This document shows, piece after piece, positions 36,696 through 44,047 of a DNA stretch of 64,000 bases. The notes beneath the pieces are model-generated. The model did not search any database and had not been told where the DNA came from. It worked only from the letters and a program-made list of their open reading frames with translations. The stretch's first letter is position 1. Each line of letters opens with the position of its first letter. Position numbers and translations under genes: made by a program. The DNA is taken from positions 36,180 to 100,179 of the forward strand of contig JAGRPP010000012.1 in NCBI GenBank assembly GCA_019449415.1, written 5' to 3'. The DNA comes from Geothrix sp. Its GTDB lineage: Bacteria; Acidobacteriota; Holophagae; Holophagales; Holophagaceae.

Positions 36696-38383
36696 TCCTC
36701 CTCTTGTCCCCAGCCACCCTGCAAGCGGCTCCGACCCCCAGCGACGCCGAGATGGGTCGCCTGCTCATCCAGGCCCGCCAGGCGCGAAACCAGAGCCGCT
36801 GGGACGAGGCGATCAAGGGCTACGACGCCCTGCTGGCCAAGGATGGCTGGCACGAGACGGCCCTCTTCGAGCGGGCGCAGACCCTGGGATGGGCCCAGCG
36901 GTATCCCGAGTGCGTGGCGGCCTGGCGCCTCTTCCGGGAGCGCGCGCCCTGGCGGGCGCGGGAAGCGGATCAGAACCTGGCCATGATGGCGAGCTGGGGG
37001 CGGATGTTCGAGGTGGCCCTCACGACCCTGGAGCCCTATGCCCAGAAGGGCGAGCGCTGGGCCATCCTCGACAGCGCCAAGTACCTGAGTTGGGCCGGCC
37101 GCTACCGCGAGTCGCTGGCCCGCACCTCGGCCTGGATCGCCGCGCACCCGAAGGATCGGGATGCTCTCCTTATGCAGGCCCGTGTGCTGAGTTGGGACGG
37201 CCGCCTGAAGGCGGCCCACGGGGCCTTCCAGCAGCTGGTGGCGCAGCATCCCGATCTGGGAGACGCCCGTCTGGGGCTGGCCCAGGTGTCGCTGTGGAGC
37301 GGCCGGGTCGAAGAGGCCCGGGTGGAAGTGGACCAGCTGCCGAAGGAAACCCGCGAGACGCCCGAGGGGAAACTCCTGGAAGGGCAGGTCCGGCTGGCGG
37401 AAGGCCGCCGGCGGGCGGCGCTGGCGCAGCTGACGCCGCTGGCCCGGCAGGGCAGCCCCGTGCAGCGGGATGCGGAGGACCTGATCCGGGCCGCCGCCGA
37501 GGCGAACGGCCCCTCGGTGGAGATTGGTCAGAGCCGCACCCTCACCAGCGAGCCCCTGCGCATGCTGGACAGCTCCGTGCGCGCCCGGGTGCCCCTCGGG
37601 GACGGCAGCGTCGGTCTGAACCACACCCTGCACCATGCGGAACTGAGCGGCGCGGAATCCGACGCGCACGAGACGGCCGCCACCGTGGCCTATCCCCTGG
37701 GACCGCTGCGCCTCTCGGCCGATCTGGGCCGCATCACGGGGCTGGACGGGGATCCCGCCGGGTTCCACCGCCTGGGCCTCCTCTGGCGGCTGGGGCATGG
37801 CGCGGAGGTGAACCTGACCCAAAGCCGGAGCGTGATCGTCTTCACGCCCCAGGCGGTGGCGCAGCGGATCGGCCTCCAGAGTACGGACCTGGCCTTCACG
37901 CTGGCCGGCTTCGCGGATGTCCTCCGGCTCCAGGCCGGCACCGCCTCGGTCTCGGCGGGGAACCGCCGGACCACCTGGAGCGGCGCCTACGAGCACCGCT
38001 GGCGCCTCTCGCCCATCACCCTGTCCGCCGGGCTCACCAGCCGCGGGATGGGCTATTCGGAAACGCTGCCGCTCGGCTTCTGGAACCCGAGGCACTACCT
38101 CTTCCATGGCGCCACGGGCAGCGCGGCCTTCGAGCATGGCCGCTTCGCCTTGTCGGTAGAGGGGCGCTGGGGGCGCCAGGTGACGGATCAGCAGGCCTGG
38201 ACCACGGGCAAGGGCTACGCCGCGAACCTGAGCTGGGGCCTCGGGCGCAGCCCCGTCACGCTGCTGCTGGGCTGGTCCGACAGCACCTCGGGTCTGAACG
38301 CGGTGAGCGTGACCGACCCGAACACCTATCGGGAGCAGAGCTTCCGCTGGGGCCTCCGGGTGGCCGGCCCCTGGCGCTGGTAG
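36692..38383 (+). CDS. TPR plus outer-membrane beta-barrel (YaiO/PgaA/BcsC-like)
   Basis: A 563-residue protein: short signal peptide (MILLLSPATLQAA), helical TPR repeats at about 18-270 (for example ALLMQARVLSWDGRLKAA), then about 290 residues of alternating strands ending in an aromatic C-terminus (GPWRW), a YaiO-type barrel. GFWNPRHY around residue 470 is like the GYFxPxxY strand of BcsC. The architecture is that of the outer membrane exporters PgaA, BcsC and AlgK-AlgE, with periplasmic TPR and outer membrane pore. The ATG overlaps the previous stop. It ends five bases before the convergent E1-beta gene. Confidence 0.85.
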   Translation: MILLLSPATLQAAPTPSDAEMGRLLIQARQARNQSRWDEAIKGYDALLAKDGWHETALFERAQTLGWAQRYPECVAAWRLFRERAPWRAREADQNLAMMASWGRMFEVALTTLEPYAQKGERWAILDSAKYLSWAGRYRESLARTSAWIAAHPKDRDALLMQARVLSWDGRLKAAHGAFQQLVAQHPDLGDARLGLAQVSLWSGRVEEARVEVDQLPKETRETPEGKLLEGQVRLAEGRRRAALAQLTPLARQGSPVQRDAEDLIRAAAEANGPSVEIGQSRTLTSEPLRMLDSSVRARVPLGDGSVGLNHTLHHAELSGAESDAHETAATVAYPLGPLRLSADLGRITGLDGDPAGFHRLGLLWRLGHGAEVNLTQSRSVIVFTPQAVAQRIGLQSTDLAFTLAGFADVLRLQAGTASVSAGNRRTTWSGAYEHRWRLSPITLSAGLTSRGMGYSETLPLGFWNPRHYLFHGATGSAAFEHGRFALSVEGRWGRQVTDQQAWTTGKGYAANLSWGLGRSPVTLLLGWSDSTSGLNAVSVTDPNTYREQSFRWGLRVAGPWRW

Positions 38384-38387
38384 CGCG

Positions 38388-39350
38388 CTACCAGGCCAGC
38401 AGCCGCTCGAGCGCCGAGGCCACGGCGGCCGGGCCTGGCAGGAAGGCCGCCTCCAGCGGCGGACTGGCGGGGGTGGGCGTGTCGGCCGCGCCCAGGCGCA
38501 TGACGGGGGCGTCGAGCCAGCTGAAGCAGGCTTCGCCGATGCGGGCGGCCAGCTCGGCGCCGGGGCCGTAGGTGAGGCTGGCCTCGGTGAGCACCAGCAC
38601 CCGATGGGTGCGCTTCACCAGGTCTGCGATGGCGGCGTCGTCCAGGGGCCAGAGGGTCCGCAGGTCCAGCACGGCGACATCGAGGTCGGCTGCGGCTTCC
38701 AGGGCCGTGTGCTGGGCCGCGCCGTAGGTGATCACGCAGGCGCGGGTGCCGTGCTTGCGCAGGGCCGCCTCGCCCAGGCGCGCCGTGGGGGCCTCGTTCC
38801 ACTGGTCTTTGAGGCGGCGATAGAGGTGCTTGTGCTCGAAGACCAGCACGGGGTCTGGATCGTCAATGGCGGCGCGGAGCAGGGCGTAGGCGTCGCGCAC
38901 GGTGCCGGGGGCCACGACCTTGAGGCCCGGGCTGCCCAGGAAGTGCCCTTCGGGGTTCTGGCCGTGGAAGGGGCCGCCGCCGTTGCCGCCGCCCGAAGGT
39001 CCGCGGAAGACGGCGGGCACGGACTGCCCCCACCGCCAGTGGGCCTTGGCGGCAAAGTTCACCATGAGATCCGACGCCAGCAGCGCGAAGTCCATGAACT
39101 GGAACTCCGCCACGGGCCGCTGCCCCATGAGGGCCGCGCCGATGGCCGACCCGGCGATGGCCTGCTCGGAGATGGGCGTGTCGATGACGCGGTCGGGGCC
39201 GAAGCGCTCCAGCAGCCCCTCGGTGGCGCGGAAGGCCCCGCCGTAGACGCCGATGTCTTCGCCCAGGCAGCAGACCCGGGCATCGGCCGCCATCGCATCG
39301 AAGAGCGCCTGGCGGATGGCCTCGAGGTAGGTGCCGGAGAAGGCGGTCAT
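38388..39350 (-). CDS. Thiamine-dependent 2-oxoacid dehydrogenase E1 beta subunit
   Basis: A 320-residue E1-beta of the pyruvate/branched-chain 2-oxoacid dehydrogenase family. The thiamine-contacting Glu in CCLGEDIGVYGG, the FMDFALLASD region and the C-terminal transketolase domain (DLRTLWPLDDAAI, LVLTEASLTYG) are complete. E1-beta works only with E1-alpha, E2 and E3, none of which is in the window. Instead it overlaps, by ATGA, a PLP cysteine-synthase-type gene. Which 2-oxoacid it serves, and where its alpha subunit is, cannot be told here. No truncation is seen. Confidence 0.9.
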   Translation of the reverse strand: MTAFSGTYLEAIRQALFDAMAADARVCCLGEDIGVYGGAFRATEGLLERFGPDRVIDTPISEQAIAGSAIGAALMGQRPVAEFQFMDFALLASDLMVNFAAKAHWRWGQSVPAVFRGPSGGGNGGGPFHGQNPEGHFLGSPGLKVVAPGTVRDAYALLRAAIDDPDPVLVFEHKHLYRRLKDQWNEAPTARLGEAALRKHGTRACVITYGAAQHTALEAAADLDVAVLDLRTLWPLDDAAIADLVKRTHRVLVLTEASLTYGPGAELAARIGEACFSWLDAPVMRLGAADTPTPASPPLEAAFLPGPAAVASALERLLAW

Positions 39351-40345
39351 TCCGCCTCCAGGAGGCCCCGTTCCGCGAGCCAGGTGTCGTTGAAGATGCT
39401 GCTGAGGTAGCGGCCCGCACCGTCCGGGAACACGGTGACGATGCGCGCCGGACGACCCAGGGCGGGCAGGTTCTTCGCCACCTGGAGCACGGCCCACAGG
39501 GCCGCACCGCTGGAGCCGCCGCCGAGGACGCCCTCCTCCCTGACGAGCCTGCGCGCCTGCTGGAAGGCGTCGTGGTCGGATACCTGGTACATCTCGTCGA
39601 TGAGCTCGAACTCCATGGTGGGGATGAGGAATTCGTCGCCCAGACCCTCGATGCGGTAGGGGCCGGCCTTGGGGTTCTTCTCGCCGCGGAAGTGGGGCGT
39701 GAACACCGAGCCCACGGGATCCACGGCCACGATCTTGATCTTCGGATCCTTCTCCTTCAGGTAGCGGCCCACGCCGCCGATGGTGCCGCCGGTGCCGGCG
39801 CCGGCCACCAGGTAGTCGATGCGGCCCTCCATCTGCTCCCAGATCTCGGGGCCCGTGCCCTGGTAGTGGGCCGCGTTGTTCTCGCGGTTGCCGTGCTGGT
39901 CGGGGAAGAAGCAGCCGGGCGTCTCCCGGGCCAGGCGCGGCGTGATGTTGTTGTAACTGTCGGGGTGTTCCGGCGGCAGGCTCGTGTCCACCTTGTGCAC
40001 CTGGGCGCCGAGGGCCAGCAGCTGGTTCAGCTTCTCCTGGGAGATGGTGTCGCGCACCACCACCTTGAGCCGGTAGCCCTTCTGGATGGCCATGAGGGCG
40101 AGCCCCATGGCCGTGTTGCCCGAGGAGTTCTCGATGATGAGGCCGCCGGGCTTCAGGCGGCCGTCGCGCTCCGCGGCCTCAATCATGTGCTTCGCAATGC
40201 GGTCTTTGCTGCTCCCCATGGGGTTCAGGAACTCGAGCTTGGCGAAGGCCTCCACCGGCAGATTCTCGACGACGCGGCGCAGTTGGACCAGGGGCGTATT
40301 GCCGATGGCTTCCAGCACGCTTCCGCAGGGCTTCCGGTAGAGCAT
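39347..40345 (-). CDS. Cysteine synthase / cystathionine beta-synthase family PLP enzyme
   Basis: A 332-residue fold-type II PLP enzyme. The Schiff-base lysine is in NPMGSSKDRI, the substrate loop is SSGNTAMGLA and the phosphate-binding loop GAGTGGTIGG. The loop DQHGNRENNAAHYQGTGPEIW is closer to cystathionine beta-synthase than to CysK, so it may convert homocysteine plus serine to cystathionine, or make cysteine. No CBS regulatory domain is attached. It would connect the methionine genes at 20-30 kb to cysteine by transsulfuration. It is co-transcribed with the E1-beta gene, an unexpected partner. GGAGGATCCCC precedes the ATG at 40345. Confidence 0.88.
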   Translation of the reverse strand: MLYRKPCGSVLEAIGNTPLVQLRRVVENLPVEAFAKLEFLNPMGSSKDRIAKHMIEAAERDGRLKPGGLIIENSSGNTAMGLALMAIQKGYRLKVVVRDTISQEKLNQLLALGAQVHKVDTSLPPEHPDSYNNITPRLARETPGCFFPDQHGNRENNAAHYQGTGPEIWEQMEGRIDYLVAGAGTGGTIGGVGRYLKEKDPKIKIVAVDPVGSVFTPHFRGEKNPKAGPYRIEGLGDEFLIPTMEFELIDEMYQVSDHDAFQQARRLVREEGVLGGGSSGAALWAVLQVAKNLPALGRPARIVTVFPDGAGRYLSSIFNDTWLAERGLLEAE

Positions 40346-40464
40346 GGGGATCCTCCGAAGGCCAGTATGACCGCTGCACCGGTCTCAGATCCGAGCCACA
40401 ATGGGGACTTCAAGTTCCCTCCATCCGCGCGCAAGGCTGCTCCGGTGGGGGCCCTCGGAGTTCC

Positions 40465-41658
40465 ATGCCGCACCGATTCAAGGCCATCGTCGATCACCAT
40501 TCCCATGTGAGCCTCTATGCCGCCCTGAAGGGCACGCCGGATCTCTCGGCCTGCGTGGATTCGGATGCGGCGCTGGACCTCATGCGGGGGCTCCCGGAGG
40601 ACCGGCTCTCCCTGGTCATGGGCTGGCACAGCGGGCGCCTGCCCCTGTCGAACGCGGATCTGGCCGGTCTGCCCCCGGTGCTCCTGGTGAACTTCAGCCT
40701 GCACGGGCTGAGGCTCAGCCCAGAGGGAGCCCGGCTGCTCCGGGACACGGATCCCGAACTGGTGGAGCGATGCGCCGACGCCGACTGGAGCGAGCGGAAC
40801 CTGGGGCGCCTCCTGGGCCTGTACGGTCGTACCGCAGGGCTCACTCCCGCCAAGCTGGAGACCTGGATCCAGGGCCTGGAGGCCGTGGGCATCGGTGCGG
40901 TGGAGGATATGCTGCTGACGGGGACGGAGGCCTGGCGGACGATGCGCGCCTCGCGCTGGGCCGACCGGATGCCCTGGTGGACCGTCCCGGCGATCTTCGA
41001 GACCCTGCCCGCCGAGGCCCAGGCCGAGTGCGCCGGGCTGAAGTTCTTCACCGACGGGGCCCTGGGCGCCCGGACGGCGGCTCTGGATTCACCCTTCCTC
41101 GGCGGCGAGCCGGGCCTGCTCCTCCACGCCGACGAGGCGCTGCGGCAGATGCTGGCGGCCGCCCATCCCCATGGCAAGGCCATCGCCATCCACGCCATCG
41201 GCGACCGGGCCATCGGGCAGGTGCTGAACGGGCTGGAGGACCTGGAGCGGCAGGGACTCCGCTTCCCTTTGGTCCGCCTGGAGCATGTCCAGTTCATCAC
41301 CCGGGCGCAGGCCAGGCGGGCCCGGGACCTGGGCCTGGTGCTCTCCATGCAGCCGAACTTCTCCAGCGACAGCGCGGACTATGCGGACCGCCTGGACGGG
41401 CCGCGTCTGGCGCGGAACAACCCTTTCCGGATGCTCATCGATGAGGTGGGCTTCAGGCCGGGCCGGGACCTGATCTTCGGTTCGGACGGCATGCCTCACG
41501 GCCTGGCCTACGCGGCCCAGTGGGGCCTCCTCCCGCTGTTCGAGGGCCAGCGCCTGGCCCTGGAGGAACTGCTGGCGGGCTATGGCCACGCACCGGGGAA
41601 TCCAGCCTGGAGAGAGCTGGTCGTGGACGAGGCGGCTCGAAGCGTCCGGTTGCTCTAA
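40465..41658 (+). CDS. Amidohydrolase family protein, YtcJ-like
   Basis: A 397-residue metal-dependent hydrolase of the amidohydrolase 3 type. Metal-ligand motifs are visible: HHSHV near the N-terminus, the KFFTDGALGA lysine segment, AIHAIGDRA, LEHVQF and the terminal Asp in FGSDGMPHG. It lacks a signal peptide and the N-terminal small beta domain is short, about 100 residues less than YtcJ-type enzymes. The substrate is unknown. It is divergent from the cysteine synthase-like gene with 119 bases between starts. Confidence 0.85.
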   Translation: MPHRFKAIVDHHSHVSLYAALKGTPDLSACVDSDAALDLMRGLPEDRLSLVMGWHSGRLPLSNADLAGLPPVLLVNFSLHGLRLSPEGARLLRDTDPELVERCADADWSERNLGRLLGLYGRTAGLTPAKLETWIQGLEAVGIGAVEDMLLTGTEAWRTMRASRWADRMPWWTVPAIFETLPAEAQAECAGLKFFTDGALGARTAALDSPFLGGEPGLLLHADEALRQMLAAAHPHGKAIAIHAIGDRAIGQVLNGLEDLERQGLRFPLVRLEHVQFITRAQARRARDLGLVLSMQPNFSSDSADYADRLDGPRLARNNPFRMLIDEVGFRPGRDLIFGSDGMPHGLAYAAQWGLLPLFEGQRLALEELLAGYGHAPGNPAWRELVVDEAARSVRLL

Positions 41659-41782
41659 CCGACGATCGGCAAGAAACGCCGCCCAGGTCCCTGGTGAATC
41701 GATACCTAAATCACTGGTCTTGTTTCACCTGGATTGAGATCAAAATGGGAGGCAGGGGCCACGCCACCCCTGGGGAGCCCAT

Positions 41783-42235
41783 ATGCCCAACATCGCCTCA
41801 CTGCTGAAGGCCGAGATCCTCCGCCTCGCCCGAAAAGAAGTCCGCAACGAACTGGAGAGCCTCAAGAAGGCCCTGAGCAACTCGCGCTCGGAGATCACTC
41901 AGCTGAAGCGGCGGACGGATCAGCTCGAGAAGCTGCAAACGCGGGTTTCCAAACAGGTTCTGGGAAGGCCGGCTCCCCCGAAAAACGAAGAAAGCACCAC
42001 CGGCATTCGTTTCAGCGCGAAGCGGTTCGCCGCGCAACGCCAGAAGCTCGGCCTCTCTGCCGCAGACATGGGTCTGCTGCTCGGGGTCTCCGGCCAATCC
42101 ATCTACCACTGGGAGGCCGAGAAGAGCCGTCCCCGGCAGGCCCAGCTGGCGGCCATTGCCGCCTTGAGGAAAATCGGGAAGCGAGAGGCGAAGCGCCGAC
42201 TGGAGCAGCTGGAGAACCAGGGCGCCTCGAAATAG
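41783..42235 (+). CDS. Coiled-coil plus helix-turn-helix (XRE-type) protein
   Basis: A 150-residue basic protein. Residues 5-55 are a predicted coiled coil (KEVRNELESLKKALSNSRSE), and 78-135 an XRE/Cro-type helix-turn-helix (LGLSAADMGLLLGVSGQSIYHWEAEKSRP), the form usual in DNA-binding transcriptional regulators. The coiled coil should make it a dimer or higher oligomer. A hairpin with CAGGGG and CCCCTG arms precedes the start, a possible autoregulatory site. recN follows by 69 bases on the same strand. Targets are unknown. Confidence 0.83.
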   Translation: MPNIASLLKAEILRLARKEVRNELESLKKALSNSRSEITQLKRRTDQLEKLQTRVSKQVLGRPAPPKNEESTTGIRFSAKRFAAQRQKLGLSAADMGLLLGVSGQSIYHWEAEKSRPRQAQLAAIAALRKIGKREAKRRLEQLENQGASK

Positions 42236-42304
42236 CCCCGCAGCGACCTGAGCCAGAGCTTACTGGGGTCCGGCCTCTTCCCATCCTCCCGCTAGACTGG
42301 TCCC

Positions 42305-44002
42305 ATGCTTTCATCCCTGAGAATCCAGAACCTGGCCCTGGTGGAGGATCTGTCCCTGGACTGGGGCCCGGGCTTCACGGTGCTCACGGGCGAGACGGGG
42401 GCGGGCAAGTCGCTGCTGGTGGATGCCCTGTCGTTGTTGGTGGGGGCCCGGGGCGATGGGGAACTGGTGCGCCATGGCTCGGAGCGGGCCACCGTGGAAG
42501 CCGTGGTGGAAGGGCGCTTCGAGGCCTGGCGGGCTTTTCTCGCCGAGCGGGGCCTGCCAGAGGAGCAGCCCGTGGTGCTGCGCCGGGAGGTGGGGGCCGG
42601 CCGCAGCCGGGCCTGGATCAACGGGGCCAGCTGCGCCCTGGCGGATCTGCGGGATGCGGGCCGCCTCTGGATGCGCCTCACGAGCCAGCATGATCATCAG
42701 TCCCTGCTGGGCGAAGAGCGCCACTTGGCGCTGGTGGACGAGGTGCTGGGCCTCGAGCCCTGTCTGGAGGTCGAGGCGGCGGCGGTGCGCGCGGCCGAGG
42801 CCGCGCTAAAGGCTCGGCGCCGCAGCGAAGCCGAGCGGGAGCAGCGTCTGGAGCAGCTGGCCGAAGCCCTGGCCGACCTGGACAAGCTCGCGCCGAAGCC
42901 CGGCGAGTGGGCCCAGCTTCGGGCGGATCGCGAGCCCCTGCGTCACGCCGTGCATCTCGAGCAGGCGTTCCGGGAGGCCGCGGAAGCCCTGAATGCCGGA
43001 CTGCCGAAAGTGGAACTGGCCCACAAGGCGCTGGTGCGGGCCGTGAACCACTGGCCGGACGCCATCGCCGAGCAGGACCGCCTGCGCTCCGTGACCCTGG
43101 AACTGGAGGATCTGCTGGCGCTGGTCCAGGACCAGGCCATCCGCTGGGCCAGCGCCGGGGCCGATCGCATCGAGGCCATGGAGGCCCGGCTGGCCCAGTA
43201 CGAGCGCCTGGCCCGCCGCCACCGCTGCGAGCCGGAGGAACTGTCGACCCGGGCGCAGGCCCTGAGGGACGAACAGCGCTCTCTGCTGGCCGGGGATGCG
43301 TCGGTGAAGGAGCTGGAGGCCGTTCTGGCCAAGGTGGCGGAGGCCTACCGCGCCGCCGCCGAGGTCCTGCACGGGAAGCGGACCGCAGCCATCCCGAAGC
43401 TGGAGGCGGAGGTACAGAAGCGCCTGGGGCGCCTGGGCATGAAGGGGGCGCGCCTTCAGCTGCGGCTGTCGCTGGCAGAGGAGGCTGGCAGCCCGGTGCA
43501 GCAGAGCGGCCGGCCCGTGCGCGTGGCCGCGCAGGGCTTCTCGGCCCTGGCCATCTGGATCGAACCCAATCCCGGCGAGGGTTTCCGGCCCCTGGCCAAG
43601 ATCGCCTCCGGCGGCGAGTTGAGCCGCCTCATGCTGGCCCTGGTGGGCGCCGGCCTCGCGCCGGGCATCGGCGTTCGGGGGGCCGGGGTGAAAGATGCCC
43701 TGACCCTGGTGCTGGACGAGGTGGATGCGGGCCTGGGGGGCGAAACGGCCCTGGCCGTGGGCAAGGCCGTGGCGGAGCTGGGGAAGGCCCACCAGGTGCT
43801 GGCCGTCACGCACCTGGCCCAGGTGGCGGCCCGCGCCGACCGGCATGGCCGTCTGCACAAGGAGACCGAGGGCGGCCGCACCCGCAGCGCCCTGGGCTGG
43901 GTGGCAGGCGAGGCGCGCAACCGCGAATTGGCGCGGCTCCTGTCCGGCCATCCCGACCGCCCCGAGGCCTTGGAGCACGCCAAGGTGCTGCTGGAGGGAT
44001 GA
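42305..44002 (+). CDS. recN: DNA repair protein RecN
   Basis: A 565-residue SMC-like ATPase for double-strand break repair. The Walker A GETGAGKS is at residues 29-36, the coiled-coil arms span about 160-370, and the C-terminal half has the ABC signature region (KIASGGELSRLMLAL) and Walker B LVLDEVDAGLGG, followed by VTHLAQVA. Length matches E. coli RecN (553). It is closed by a perfect 13-base terminator hairpin. No LexA box is evident in the short upstream spacer. Confidence 0.95.
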   Translation: MLSSLRIQNLALVEDLSLDWGPGFTVLTGETGAGKSLLVDALSLLVGARGDGELVRHGSERATVEAVVEGRFEAWRAFLAERGLPEEQPVVLRREVGAGRSRAWINGASCALADLRDAGRLWMRLTSQHDHQSLLGEERHLALVDEVLGLEPCLEVEAAAVRAAEAALKARRRSEAEREQRLEQLAEALADLDKLAPKPGEWAQLRADREPLRHAVHLEQAFREAAEALNAGLPKVELAHKALVRAVNHWPDAIAEQDRLRSVTLELEDLLALVQDQAIRWASAGADRIEAMEARLAQYERLARRHRCEPEELSTRAQALRDEQRSLLAGDASVKELEAVLAKVAEAYRAAAEVLHGKRTAAIPKLEAEVQKRLGRLGMKGARLQLRLSLAEEAGSPVQQSGRPVRVAAQGFSALAIWIEPNPGEGFRPLAKIASGGELSRLMLALVGAGLAPGIGVRGAGVKDALTLVLDEVDAGLGGETALAVGKAVAELGKAHQVLAVTHLAQVAARADRHGRLHKETEGGRTRSALGWVAGEARNRELARLLSGHPDRPEALEHAKVLLEG

Positions 44003-44031
44003 AAAAGGGCCGCTCGGAAGCGGCCCTTTTT
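44002..44031. terminator. Bidirectional rho-independent terminator
   Basis: AAAAAGGGCCGCT pairs perfectly with AGCGGCCCTTTTT around CGGA. A and U tracts flank both sides, so it serves the convergent recN (plus) and M4 peptidase (minus) genes. Confidence 0.92.
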
Positions 44032-44047
44032 CCTGGATTCGTTCAGC

